From positions 620,001-684,000 of the forward strand of contig JANFAH010000016.1 of assembly GCA_024663395.1 (NCBI GenBank): DNA of 64,000 nt, written 5' to 3'. Origin of the DNA: Pisolithus tinctorius (lineage: Eukaryota; Basidiomycota; Agaricomycetes; Boletales; Pisolithaceae). Under the pieces are notes generated by a model. It saw nothing but the letters and a program-made list of their open reading frames with translations, was not told where the DNA came from and did no database searches. Both the position numbers and the translations under genes were made by a program. Positions 48,140-60,831 of the stretch are shown piece after piece (position 1 is the stretch's first letter; every line of letters starts with the position of its first letter).

Positions 48140-49697
48140 ATGGAAATTCTCCCTTTGACTCCCCTTGACATCCCTGTTTCACCCATTGCGCCCCATAGAG
48201 AAACCACCCGGAACGATTTTATTCTTTCTGAACATGCATTGCCCTCTGCACCAGACGAATTCGAGGGGGAGGCAATCTTTGATTCCCTGCCTCCCCTCTT
48301 CAGAGGACACCCAGAAATTCATCTTCGGAATGGCGTGATGAATGCCTCCCGCAGAGCAGCTGCGAATGTGCCCGACGCTGAAAAGGCTTTTTTTGTGGCG
48401 GATCTTACCCAGGTATACCTCCAACATCAGAGGTGGTTGCGTTGCCTCCCGGATATCGAACCTCACTATGGTGCGCTGTCCGACTTTTTCTGTCATTCAT
48501 CGCTCATCATTCTTCGGTCTTAAGCCGTAAAATGTAACCCGGACCCCTACGTCCTAAGGCTCCTGGCCTCTCTTGGTGCAGGATTCGATTGTGCTTCCAA
48601 TGGAGAGATGTCCCAAGTCCTCCGTATTGGGGGCGTCGACCCCGACAGAATCATTTTTGCCAATCCCTGCAAGGCCACCTCTTTCATTCGTGGTGCCGCA
48701 AAAGCAGGGGTCGATAAAATGACCTTCGATAACCCCGATGAACTTTACAAGATTGCGCGCACACATCCCACAGCCAAACTCATCATCCGCATTCTCGCGG
48801 ATGACTCCAAGAGCATCTGTCGCTTCGGCATTAAATTTGGTGCTTCATTAGATGTTGTTTTTGACCTCCTGCTCAAGGCAAGGGAGCTCCACCTCGACGT
48901 CATTGGAGTTAGCTTCCATGTAGGGAGCGGTTGCTATGATCCCACCATATACGAGGATGCTATCAGCCGGGCTCGCCAAGCGTTCGACATGGGCGGGCGT
49001 GCGGGGTACCGCTTTTCCGTTCTCGACATCGGCGGTGGCTTTGAAGACGCACGATTTGAGGCTGCTGCTGCCGTTATCAATCACGCAATCGACAAGTACT
49101 TCCCTGATCGGAGTGGAATCAGGCTCATCGCGGAACCTGGTCGGTTCTATGTCTCTAGAGCCTTTTCCCTTGCTGCGAACATCATCGCACGTAGGGCACC
49201 AATCTCACGCGACAGTGAGAGGGGGGTTGATCTCGTCACAGGAAATGAGGAAGAACCCGCGCTGATGTGTACGTTCCTATTCTGGTACTCGACAGCGCAT
49301 CGTTGACCTTTGTTAACTGGTCGCAGATTACATCAACGAGGGCGTCTATGGTGCGTTTAACTGCATCATGTTTGACCACCAGACGGTCGAGCCCTACGTT
49401 CTGTCAATGAACGGTTCGTTCCATGTGTCTGCTTCGGAACCAGTGTCGGCGAGCAGCGTTTGGGGACCGACGTGCGATTCCATCGATTGCGTATGCAAGC
49501 GTGTTGAATTACCCCGTGCGCTGCAGGTCGGCGACTGGCTAGGATTCAACAACATGGGTGCATATACAATTTGTGCTGCGAGCCGATTCAACGGGTTTCA
49601 GCTCAGCGACGTTATCTACACTACTAGCAAGGGAGGGGAAGAGGCAAGGAGTGCTTTGCGTAGCTTTGCGGCGGAAGACCACGGCCATAGTCTTTAG
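48140..49697 (+). CDS. SPE1: Ornithine decarboxylase
   Basis: Pyridoxal-phosphate enzyme making putrescine, the first step of polyamine synthesis. The start is ATG 48140. Exon 1 (to 48470) holds AEKAFFVADLTQVYLQHQRW. Intron 48471-48524 restores EPHYAVKCNPDPYVLR with the PLP-binding Lys. The barrel continues with SNGEMSQVLRIG, VGSGCYDP, LDIGGGFED (Gly-rich phosphate loop) and LIAEPGRFYV. Intron 49269-49326 joins ALMYYINEGVYGAFNC. WGPTCDSID carries the catalytic Cys, and DWLGFNNMGAYT is the C-terminal core. The stop is TAG 49695-49697, giving roughly 480 residues, near the family norm. Upstream 47870-48139 contains its promoter. Antizyme control cannot be read from here. Confidence 0.97.
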
Positions 49698-49827
49698 ACA
49701 GTCCTACAGTAGAGTTCGAGACGAGCACTAACAAAGTCTGTTTACGGTTACTAATCAATCAGACGAGCCGCAAGCTTTTGATTTTTGATCTCGAGTCATC
49801 TACAAATCATCGCCATCTTCGTGCAAG

Positions 49828-51331
49828 ATGGCCTCTGCAGACGACGTGGAAAGGAAGTACAACCTAATCACTTCCAGATTACAAGAGGTGCTCGGAGCTG
49901 ATCAGATCAAATCAATACTTGCGGAGGGGCGAACCCCAAAATGTTACTGGGGCACCGCTCCCACTGGTCGTCGTGCGCTCCACCATGCTCTGAAAACGAT
50001 GACCAGATATCTGACGCCGATCCAGCCCATATCGGTTACTTTGTACCATTGATCAAGATTGCAGATTTCCTTAGAGCAGGCGTCGAAGTCAAAATATTGC
50101 TTGCAGGTAAGCACAGTTCCCGCTCTCAGTCCCTAAAGGTTGCTCAGTGGGTTACCTCGAAGATGTACATGCGTTCCTTGATAACCTGAAGGCGCCATTG
50201 GATCTTGTAGCCCACCGAACGAAATACTACGAATGTATCCTTCGCACTGTGTTCACCTCACTCGGAATACCCACCTCCAAACTTACCTTTGTCAAAGGAT
50301 CAGAATACCAGCTGAGCAAAGATTACAGTCTAGACGTCTACAAGTTGTCGACGCTCGTCACGGAACACGATGCAAAGAAGGCTGGCGCCGAAGTTGTGAA
50401 GCAGGTAGAAAGTCCTCTTCTGAGCGGTCTTTTATATCCCGGTTTGCAAGCTCTCGATGAACAATACCTTGACGTAGATTTCCAGTTTGGGGGGGTCGAC
50501 CAAGTGCGTCCTCCCTCAAGTAGACATGTACAATGCGATGTGCTCACACACGTTGGTAGCGGAAAATTTTTACTTTTGCAGAGCTCTACTTGCCGCGACT
50601 TGGCTACTCCAAACGTGCTCACCTTATGAACCCTATGGTACCAGGCCTCATGGGCGGAAAGATGTCTTCTTCAGATCCGGATTCCAAGATCGACTTCCTC
50701 GACCCGCCCGAAGTGGTGAAACGCAAGATCAGGAAAGCGTTTTGTGAGGAAGGAAATGTCTCCGAAAATGGTCTTCTCGCCTTCCTTGAAGCCGTGCTGA
50801 TACCTGTCAGTCAACTGCGCCTAGAAAGACTGCGAGGTGAAGGTGGATTTGATGTCCAGGAGGGTGTTGGATTGTACAAGCCGTTCGTAGCAGACGATGC
50901 CCCCGAAGGGACTGTGTTCACGATCACGCGGGAGAAAGGTGGTGGTCCAAGTCATTACAAGAGCTATGAAGAATTGAAAGACGACTTTGCGGCAAAGAAA
51001 ATACATCCTGGGGACTTGAAGGCTTCAGTCCGTGATGCTATCATAAGTTTGTTGGGACCGATCCAGGCGACTTTTTTGGAGAATGAGGAATGCAAACAGG
51101 CCGAGCGGCTTGCGTACCCTGATCCCAATGCAAAACCTGAGACGAAAAAGAAAAAGAAGGCAAGCAACTCGTCAACTTTTGTTGGCAGTATGCGTTCTGA
51201 CGACAATCCTTCAGGAGAAAGTTTACCATCCCCCACCGCCAGGAAAGGGCAAGAATGTCCAGCTTCCTTCACAAACATCAGGAAATTTGTGTGTTGCTTT
51301 TTTAAATTTCTTTGGATACTTTTCTCACTAA
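49828..51331 (+). CDS. TYS1: Tyrosyl-tRNA synthetase, cytosolic
   Basis: Class I aminoacyl-tRNA synthetase charging tRNA-Tyr. The start is ATG 49828. Intron 49973-50025 joins to [17 protein letters not shown] (HIGH motif). A second intron (about 50109-50161) completes [11 protein letters not shown], and a third (about 50505-50558) joins FGGVDQ to [27 protein letters not shown] is the KMSKS loop. The C-terminal catalytic half runs through [17 protein letters not shown]. Near the end, a 55-bp intron, 51160-51214, begins with GC rather than GT (AAG|GCAAGC ... TTCAG) and joins a Lys-rich stretch to [14 protein letters not shown], the tail expected for fungal TyrRS. Reading through instead gives a Ser-rich tail without similarity, ending 51348. 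About 420 residues. Confidence 0.94.
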
Positions 51332-54300
51332 AAGGTGGCTGCTTCTAAAAGAGAACCATAGTGTATCTGGACTCTTCAGAAGGATGCATCTGCCAGCCAG
51401 ACTCCAAGGTAGTTGTGTGACTGCTAGTTGTAATTATTCATGCTGGAATAGAGATCATGTAGGGATAATCACCACGAGTCCAAGCAGGACTACAACAAGG
51501 TTTAACTGGTGAAGACAGCGAGTTTCGCAATGTCTGACACAATATCATGTAATGATGTGTTTTAGAACTTACACTCATCAGACGTGAACACCAGCATGGT
51601 GTCGTTGGCAAAACAAGGGTAAAGTGCAGATATCTTGAGCCTTTGCCCTTCGCCTTTGTTCTGTTCAATATCATTATGGTGGCCAGCTGTGATCGGATCG
51701 GCAAGATAATATCATTCTTGCCAGGCAATCTTGGTACCCGATGGATGTAAGACAGGGGACGGGTAGAAATCAGATCCTGCGACAAACGGAAAGATGGCCT
51801 GCCGCGTGGTATTAATGACACAGTGGCGACGACAATTGATCCTCAAGAATCGTCGTTGCTCCAAGTGCCCTGCAAGATTGGCGTACTTGAAGATGGAGTC
51901 CCATCGTGAAAGTAGCCTCCTGTGTCAAAACGGTAACCGTCACGATAGGATCCAGCGACCTGGATGTTTTAGCTCTTTGCAAAGCATTTCCACATGGACA
52001 CCATGCAGAACTTTGCTCGATTCCACCTTTTCTTCGGCCCCTACAAAGGCATGGATGGATTGCAGTCTCCTGCAGGTTACTGGCAAAGTCTCGAAAGCGA
52101 GGCATTTCGTCATATTGACCCTGACCTGTGGCTGGGGCCACCCATTCGAGAAAGTAATGCGTTCGTACGGTGGTTTATAACACGACAACCATTGCGAACT
52201 CGTCAGCTGCGTCGTTTTCAGTGGCTCTTTGGCACCGACTTATCAAAGTCGTCGAACAAGCTGGCCTGGGTGAGGGCCCAAACACTGCATTAACTCGTTC
52301 TGGGCTTCGCGAAGTGGTTTACCTTCGCGGTACTGTCAGTCGTGTGCCGCTTACGGTATAACACATAACTTCAGAAAGCAGGTAATTCGTAATAGATTGA
52401 AAGGTCACCAGCCTATCGTTTCATTTGTCGCTGGTGGATTTGCCGATAGAGCTGCTGGACACAGGAAAAGTACATATGTAGTAAGAACGCAACAACCACA
52501 CCTCAGTGCGTAGGCCTAAACTTACTCTGACGTGCAACATGTGTTGCCCAGGGAAATACTCCGAGCCGTAGCTAGGATGAATGGTGGTTTCGTGTGGGTA
52601 TCAGAGTACGTTACAAAAAGCTCGAACGAAACGACACAAGCTAGCTGCCGTCGTAAGGACCGTTGTCGTGGTACCAGTTATCTAGTAGATACCAGGCTCG
52701 CCTTACGGGCAATCTGCAAAAGAGCAGAAAAACGAGCCTAGAAGAATGTTAGACTACAGCAAAAAGGATTTGAGGGCACGATTTCAGGCATATCCGAGAC
52801 AGCTAAATGCATCATCGACAAGGTTGGAGAACACTCATGCGGGCGTACATCCAGCAGCCTCTCTGCGGGAACCTTGGCGGAAGCCGGTCTACGCACGCAG
52901 ATCTAAGAGGACGGGGACATCGTGCAATATGGAAGATCTGTAACACGATTCTGATGAATTTCCGCGACACACGCAAATAGAAAACCACGAGCCAAAGGCA
53001 TGTGGATCGCATCGGCTGAGGAGGACCACATTGGAAGACACCAAACCAGGGAACAAAAGAGAACCTCACGGAGAGAGTTTCTGCATGGACTTCACTGGCG
53101 AACTAAGCTAGGCAGACAACGGGGAATAAATAGAGAGCTCGGTTTCGGATGCAAGAGTGTACTGTGAGCCATGTGGTGCAGTGCAGCTGAGACACGGTGT
53201 GGTCCACAAGCCACGTGAGCGGAACCACGCTCCGTGACCTGAGGGGGGCATAACATAACACCCTGTTCAGGCCATCCACCATTCCCTTCTCCAATTCCTC
53301 ATCGTTTCCCGTGGCCAGCTCAATCCCTCCTCTAAACTACACCTCTCGCACTTCAGATGCTGCTTGTGCGGCATCGGAACGCTGGCTTCGTGCGATAGAG
53401 TGTGCGTAGCTGGTGAGATTTATGGGGTGACGTTTACACCTGGGACCGAGGGAATTCCCTCTCAGTTGAAGTGACCAGAGTCGCATACAGCCTGCGATCT
53501 GTTGTTTTTTTGCATCCATATTCCCATGGCTGCTCTCCATGGATTCATACCCTCTCTTACTGTAGCTTCGTTTCTGCTTCCTTCCGATTGCCCTATGATG
53601 AAATCAGGCGCTCCGACTGCAGGTATGTGCCGCCCTCTAACCATGATTCAGAGCTGACCAGCCTTCCATTCTCCGTTTCATCATTAGTTCTTATCGTTGC
53701 AGCCGCCCGTTGATGCATTTTGGTCGAGTGCATTTATGCCACCTGCAGGCTACCTTACACAGCCTTCTGAGAAGTAAGGCCCTGCTACCTGTACGTACGT
53801 TGGCCCAAAGTATGCTTCCAGCAAGGTTAACGTCATCAGTTTTTATAGTCACATTGAATGCCCTCTCTAGAGTAGCCTCGCATGCATGGTAGAGATGCCT
53901 GCTTGTTACCAATTGCTGGCGCGGGTTGAAGCGTATCTCCTATCGACTCACTCCACGGATGGCCGCTGGGTAAGTTTCCATTGTATGTGGAAGTTCCGCA
54001 CCTGACTGAGCATGTATGCAGGGTATACTTACCACAAACCACAGTGTAAGTTTGGTCAAGATCATTGTTAACCGCGATGTCCTCATGATTGTATGCTCTC
54101 AGGTATTATCAATGATAGGCAACATCCTCGGCGATGCTGTCTGCGTTCCGTAGTACTATGCACTTTTTTGTACCCGTATGCTAGCGTAGATACTGTGAAC
54201 CGAAGGACAGAGGAACGAGGTAAGTGACACGTGACCTTCCCATAAGGGGGAAGTTGGAGATTTTCTCAAGAAATCACGCGTTTATTGTCCCGGGCCGAGA

Positions 54301-54425
54301 CTTTTTCGGCCAGTTTTCCGACCCCAGCGCCGCCGCTGCCACCGCCAACGACGCCAAAGCCCCAGTACCCTATTTTCCCCTAGTCTCCTGCAAAACGCTT
54401 TTTTTCCTTGCACGCACTCCATGAT
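51332..54425. other. Three kilobases with no confidently recognised gene
   Basis: ORFs on both strands at 51438-52361 are the longest. One plus-strand frame reads a protein-like segment with FHLFFGPYKGMDGLQSPAGYW and DPDLWLGPPIRE (about 51994-52160), whose neighbourhood (51800-52300) may hold a small spliced gene, but I recognise no family. Strings in 52500-54200 are short and alternate strands. There is a possible terminator of the synthetase gene near 51350, and the EPL1 promoter near 54200-54420. No transposon motif is visible. Confidence 0.35.
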
Positions 54426-57400
54426 ATGCCCCGTAACCACAGCCTGGGGACCTCTACCCTCCGTAACCGCAATCGAGTCACAAACAAAACTCGCCTCAAG
54501 GTCATCCAAGGAAACATCGATGCGGACCCTCTTGTACTCGATGAAGACGAGGAAAAGGCCAGAATTGTTAGCACGGCCGGCGTGGACGCTGAGGACGCAA
54601 ACGTGAGTCGTCTTTCCCGTCGTCGACAGTTGTCGCGCCCTTGTTGAACTAGGCTGACGTGGCCTGTTCTGATTGGCTCATTCCGTGGGAAATCGGTTAT
54701 CGATGGCTGACTCATCACGGCGCTCTGCCCCCCACAGGAGCACCACTTGCAGGCTGTTCTTTCGGCGGCGTCACATCGGCACCAGTCCGTCGGACGGACA
54801 ACCCGGGGCCTCATCGATAAGCCTCCCGCGTACATTCCAACACCCGACTCCACCGGTGTCATCGACAACTATGAGGAGTTCTATCCTCCTAATTGCTGGA
54901 AGCAACCCGAGCCATATATACGTTTCTCTGAAACCGTCGACGAATCCTGTACGAATGCCATCATCGATGGTTTCACGTACTTCATGGACGAGCGCGACAA
55001 GGAGTGGCTCGATAGGAACAACGGAGAGGCTCGTGGTGAAGGCACCAGTGCTCAAGGCGCCCTCCCAGTTTCAGGCACGACAACGCGCTCAGGCCTATCG
55101 CAGCGTAGTGCGAAGGCGAAAGGCAAGGAGCCAGACTGCAATCAACCAGTCACTATTACCGAAGACGAGTTCGAGCTTGTGATGGGTTTATTTGAGAAGG
55201 TTACACATGACAAGACACCATTCCTGCATACGGTAGGTAGCTTGTTTTTTTCCCCCTCGATTCTTGCGATATGAGATGACAATTCACATTCACAAGGGTT
55301 TGGACTCTGGAATGTCCTTTCCGCCATTCTCGGACTACCAAGATGTTTTCTCCTCCCCGTTGCTACCGTCTATGTTCGCCGCATTCGCAGTTCCTCCATG
55401 GATACCACAACCATTCCATCTTTTACGTATCGCGAAGGGGATTTATCCTTACTGGCGCGAACGCAGGATCGAGCGAGGGGGTCACCGGATAATCCCAACT
55501 TTGAACGTGAGCGTTTCACTCCCTATGATTTCACTAACGAGCTTACCGTTGTTGCAGTTTGACGAGACGGACACAAATGAATCGTATATATGTTTCCGCC
55601 GTCGAGAAATCAAAACCGCTCGAAAGACTCGTGCCTCCCAAGCGACGTCCTCCGATAAGCTGCTACGTTTGCAGTTGGAGCTTGCGCAGGCTTCTGAACT
55701 GGCGAAATATCTTCTTGCGCGAGAAAATCTGCAGAAAGAGAATGCACAACAAACGATGCAGGTTTGGGAGAAAAGGATCGAGTTCGCCGACCTCAAGCGC
55801 AAGTTCCCGTCCTTAAGTACGAAAGAGGATGAAGAATTACTGCACGACAAGGAACGTGTTGTCAAGAAGCCGAAGATCGAGCCTGCCGGGTATGACGAAC
55901 TACCTTCCTGATAAGCATAACCTAACATCCTTTTTGTAGTCGTATAACAGGCCTCAAGATTCGTGCAAGAGACAACGATGCAGGTTCGCCAGTGGTAGCA
56001 GCGGAGGCCGTCATCCGCCCAAAGGAACGGCTTGCCCTGATCAACGCGGCCGTGGAGCGCGATCTTGCAAAACGCAAAGAAAGAGACCACGGCTACGAGG
56101 ATGTTGTGGAGGTGACTACGCCTTTGCTTCGTAGCTTTTGTCGTTAACGTGTTCCACGCAGAGTGCTTACCAGCGGCCCTCACTGCCGTACTCACGACGT
56201 CATTGGAAGGCTATGTCGTTATCATCTCGTGCTACACCTTCGCTATCCCGTGTTGACGAGGTCGGCGATGATGCTAAGCCAGAACACGTTCGCTACCTTC
56301 GGTATCGGCTTACCCGCTTAGGTGGAGTTATGCTCGACAGGAGAGATGCCTTCATGCAAAGGATGGGTATCTCCGACGATGATGGCACGCTCCTTCGACG
56401 GCGACATGCTTTTGGTCAGCCACTCGACGATGGCTTCGGTGACGCTGAGGACGAGGAAATGCGGCGTCGTTTGCGGGAACGTTGGCGCTTCGACCAGGAT
56501 GACGATCCCGCCGTCGCGCCAGAAGGTCCTGAGGAACAAGATCGGGTTCTCATAGACGATTATGAGCCTAAATATCTGCGTCACATGATGACGTTGCTCA
56601 CAGAACAAGATCACCAACTCATTAATAACGACGCCACTTTGTATGTCTTACAGGACGGCCGTACGCGCCCCGTCACTCCCTACCGAATAGGTGTTCCTCA
56701 GCCCATGGGTCGCAAAGAGCAGCAAAACTCCCAGCGCGTGTACACCAACGGAACTTCACCACTCGCGGCGTCCAGACAAATGTCTGCTAGCGTTCCCCTG
56801 CCCTCGATCCCGAACGGTATGCCAATATCGATGCAGGCCCACGTGAAAGGCATACAACCCCCCTCAGCGGTTCCCCATGCGCGGATATGCTCCAATGGAA
56901 ATGTGCAGCCTCAAGGAACGCCAAATGCTTCCTCTTCAGAACCTTCCCAACGGGCTAGCTCATCTCCCTTGCCGACGAAGGGGTTGAGCGCCTCTCCGGC
57001 TACTGCTCCTATAGCTGACGGGGACGCAGTGAAGCTCTCATCGCCCAACGGGACGCCTGGCATACCACCTACTCCAGAGGTGCAAACGCCCAACCAACCG
57101 TCAGGAACTCCACGCCTGAAAGCTGATCCCCAACAAGCGGTTTCCATTCCGCTGAATGGGTATCATCACGTCCCGATCAACGGGTATGCGATCCCCAACA
57201 TCTCTTTCACGCCACACCCTCGGCAGCTGAACGGCCTCTCGCCGCAGCAGATGAAAGACCTGCGATCTGCGTTTGCTCAGGATCCGAGCTCGGGGATGCA
57301 GGGTACGCCTGGTCGGCAAATTCAGGCGCCTTATGTCGGGCACCTAGTACCCAACGGAACCCATTTCAACATGCAAATGGGTGCAGGAGCGAATGTAAAT

Positions 57401-57616
57401 CTCAAGCTCCCGCCCGGCAGGCAGTGGAACGGAGTCGCGTCGCCGCTGCAGCAGGCACCAAACCTCGGAAGTGTACCCGACGGTGGTGGAACCCAGATAT
57501 TGTCTACCGCACTCCCCCTTCATCAGTCACCACCACGTCCACCACCCACGCCAACTTTGAAGATGGCGTCGCCATCCATGCAGCAGTCTGTGCCGAGTTC
57601 GCAAGGGGGTTATTAG
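54426..57616 (+). CDS. EPL1: Enhancer of polycomb-like protein Epl1 (NuA4 core subunit)
   Basis: Scaffold of the NuA4 and piccolo histone acetyltransferase. The start is ATG 54426 (MPRNHSLGTSTLRNRNRV), the usual Arg-rich EPc-A start. Exon 1 ends 54602 (GTGAGT) and exon 2 starts 54738 with EHHLQAVLSA. The EPcA domain has IPTPDSTGVIDNYEEFYP, FMDERDKEWLDRNN and EDEFELVMGLFEKVTHDK. Next come FSDYQDVF, PWIPQPFHL, then IYPYWRERRIERGGHRIIP, DTNESYICFRRREIKTARKTR, then a coiled helix (LQLELAQASELAKYLLARE). The EPc-B/C region has PYSRRHWKAMS and RYRLTRLGGVMLDRRDAFM. A long Pro/Ser/Gln-rich tail ends at 57616. About six exons. It shares the NuA4 complex with ARP4 7 kb to its left. Confidence 0.95.
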
Positions 57617-58597
57617 GACTGGTTTATGCTACTAACTCGTGTTTCCGTGCGATATGGTACATGTCACACACACACTCTATCCCGACTTACTGACTCCTCT
57701 CCGTAGCAGCTTTCCTAGTACTAGCGATTTTTGATTATACTACCCACCTCTGTTTTTTATGTCCTTTCCTTACTGTGTATTATAATTCGACACTTCGTTC
57801 ACAGTGAAGTCCCGTCGCACGGTGGGCGTCGACGGATACAACGGATATCTCCAACATATGCCCATTGAAGTACTGTATAACCGAAGTTGTGTGAAACGCA
57901 ATATGTCGTCTGCGATTAACGGAAGCTGCAACCAGGGTCGTGAAGGTACTATGCACGAAGTTTGCGGATGGACCTCCTTTCTGTGGAGTTCAAATGAACC
58001 CCCGACGTCATGGTTGTGATACCCAGAATTCGTTTGGGCCTTGCCGGCACTGCCCATCGTCGTCCACGGCCTCCACTGCAGAGCATGAAGGTATGGCCTT
58101 CAATTTCTTCGTTCACATCTTCTCTCTTATGTCTTTGCCCTTCGAGGCTATGCATCATCTGGAGGTCTCGCTGTTACATATTCACATGCATCCCAAGGAG
58201 TTTACTGCAATTGTAAAAGCGAAATATCTAGTATGCGATGCCAACCGAGTTAAGGGGTTGCCACCTCAAGGTTTGAAATTCGCTCGTCATTCTCACCTGC
58301 AAATGAAGGGCATCCCATGTCGACTGATCGATCTGTTGATTTCTACGAGAGGCGACGTCAGTAGAGTACAAGTCCAGTCGGTTTACGTCCGTACAAGCAA
58401 AGTACGTAGTACCAAAGTACAAGTACATGTACGCCCGGTCCGGTCCATATATTTCCGTTGGCCCCGACCCGGATCTTCCCGACAGCTGTGATTTGTGATT
58501 TTTTGCTGCCAACCAGCGTCAGAGTACAATCTCGTTGTCTTCGTCGTTGTCATTGTTATCGGCAACTGTCGCAGCTGAATCGAATGTGCAGCGGAAA
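57617..58597. other. Intergenic, no gene recognised
   Basis: About 1 kb between EPL1 and the phosphatase gene. It holds the EPL1 3' UTR and phosphatase promoter. Short ORFs exist on both strands (57770-58512) without motifs. Confidence 0.4.
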
Positions 58598-60588
58598 ATG
58601 AGTGCACCGGGTCCGACGATGAAGACATTCCAGAAGCGCTTCTGCACTGCTCTGCCCCGCGCTGCATCCTCGTCGCCATCCTCGTCGCTGTCCAGAGTGC
58701 GTTCAAACTCTGCATCGTCTGCACGCTCGCTCTACACTGCCAATGCAGCCTCGGGGCCACTTGCCTTCTTCGATTCCCCACCCCCGCCCCCGCCCAGCTC
58801 TCGGCCGGGCAACCCCCATGTCCTCTCCACATCCCGGCTCCCTGTCAAAGCCGAGGGCGAAGGCTCGTCCAGCCAGCACACGCAAAGCTCACCCAACAGC
58901 CATGGACAGACTTCCAGTCAGCCGCCCTTCTCGCTCGCGCTCACCTCGCCCCAAGCAAACGCATCGCCGCCGCACGCCCCCGTAGCGTACCAGACAGCCG
59001 CCCTCTTCCCTTACTCCTCCTTTGCACCTGTCCCATTCTACAACATCCATGTCTCGGACCACTCCGATTCTCGCAAGCATGTAAAACGCCCTCGCCTGCG
59101 TTACCACCTCGACGTCGGCGCATACGGCATCCCTAAGCGAGCCAGCAAGCACGTCACACCCCGCAAAGACGACTACAGCAACAACCCCCTTTTTCAGGGT
59201 CGCGGCCCACAGGCAGAAGACCTCAGCCTTGCTATACAAGTCGGCGAGGACGCTTACTTCGTCCGCGAAAATGCCATGGGCGTCGCCGATGGCGTCGGTG
59301 GTTGGTCACGACCAAAAGGTGTGTTTTTCATTTCAAGCCCATTTGTGATATCGATGCGATTCTTGTTACCTAGATCCGACAGCATCCAGTCATACACCAG
59401 AAGAGCCCACCCCAAGTGCATTATTTGCAAGACGGCTCATGCATCATTGCTCAGTAGAAACACTTCATGCAGAGAAGACAGCTGACTCCCGTCGTCGTAC
59501 TGTCTCCCCATCTCGCAGCGTGTCTTCCCGGCGTACTAACTGCACAGCCCTGAATGACTCGTGGCCGTGGAGTGCTGACCCAGATCAACTCAATAAAGAA
59601 CTCGAAGATTCTTTGGAAGACCTTGAGGACGGACTGGATATATTGATGATTCTCGAGCGTGCCTACGAGAATACGCTCAAGGCTCATGTTGTAACGGAGC
59701 CTGCGGAGACGTCTTCCTCTCCGCCACTAGTTGAGGCTGGTACACCTTCACTAGCAACGATACCCGAAGGCGACGACGTCATCGTCGCAGAGTCCACTGT
59801 GCACGAGAAACGTCCAGCACCGCAACCACCAGAAACTCCCATGCCCTCTCTTGTTAAGACGGTACCACTGATGACGGGCTCGTCTACAGCACTCGTTGCG
59901 GTTTTGCAGCATTCCCAGCGCAACTCTCCGCAGGACGTCCCTCCACCCAAACCAGTGCTCTTCTCTGCTCCAGCTCCTACCGCTGCATGTGATGCAGTTC
60001 TTAAGATTGCACATCTAGGCGATTGTATGGGTATGCTTGTGCGCAACGAACAAATCGCATGGCGTAGTGAGGAGATGTGGTGGAAATTCAATACCCCTGT
60101 GCAACTTGGACCTCGTTCGTCCGCCCGTCCACGTGACGCCCAGATTATGGAACTCCCGGTGCAGGCAGATGACATCCTCATCCTTGCCAGTGACGGACTC
60201 AGCGACAACTTGTGGGACTCAGAAGTCCTCGACGAAGTCGTGCGATTCAAGCGCTCGTTCTTGAAGGACGGCGAGCGCAGCGTAGGTGGACTACTCGGGC
60301 GTCGAACTCTGGCTGGTATGTTGAGTGAAGCATTGTGTTCCCGGGCGCGCCGTGTCTCAGAGAGGAGGGGAAAGAGTGTCGCTGATGATGATGACGAAGA
60401 TGTGGAAGATGAAGTTCCCTTTGCCCGTCGGGCAAGGGAACAGGGCAAGTCTTTCAAAGGTGGAAAAATAGATGGTAAGACGAACACGAACCACTGCTGG
60501 TGACCATGCTGACGTTACCTTGACAGACATCTCTGTCCTCGTGGCGGTCATCTCTCCGGCCCCGGAATCAATCCGGAGCTCGCTGTGA
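58598..60588 (+). CDS. PTC7: PP2C-type protein phosphatase, PTC7/azr1 subfamily
   Basis: Metal-dependent Ser/Thr phosphatase; the subfamily is mitochondrial in yeast. I start at ATG 58598 (MSAPGPTMKTFQKRF), whose Arg/Ser/Ala-rich first 40 residues could be a targeting presequence. A Ser/Pro-rich linker precedes LRYHLDVGAYGIPKR, QVGEDAYFVRENAMG and VADGVGGWSRP, with the metal-binding Asp. An intron (59320-59372) joins to DPTASSHTPEEPTPSALFA, then an insert of about 150 residues rich in Asp/Glu/Pro. The core continues with TGSSTALVAVL, IAHLGDCMGML and ILASDGLSDNLWD. The last intron (about 60476-60527) joins KID|DISVLVAVISP, and the stop is 60586-60588. The insert makes it longer than the yeast protein. 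Confidence 0.93.
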
Positions 60589-60831
60589 TTATCCAGTTGT
60601 TCTGATTTGCATTCTGAGTGGTGTTTCGCATTAATGTTCTGGAGCAGCAGTAGCATATGCATTGTACAACATTCCCTTGCATAGTTATCATGTATGTTCA
60701 TTGCAGAGGTATATTCGAGGAAACCTCTTCCTGATTCCACCGGTCTTGAGTTTGTGATATCAAGCAAGGTGATGATCAATTGGAAGACGCAGTTGAAATG
60801 AAAGTAGCGTTACAGTGTTTCTACAAAACAT

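Noticed and set aside
51812..52141. A minus-strand 109-codon ORF as a gene.
   Set aside because: It has no recognisable motif and overlaps an equally open plus-strand frame; I left the stretch unresolved.
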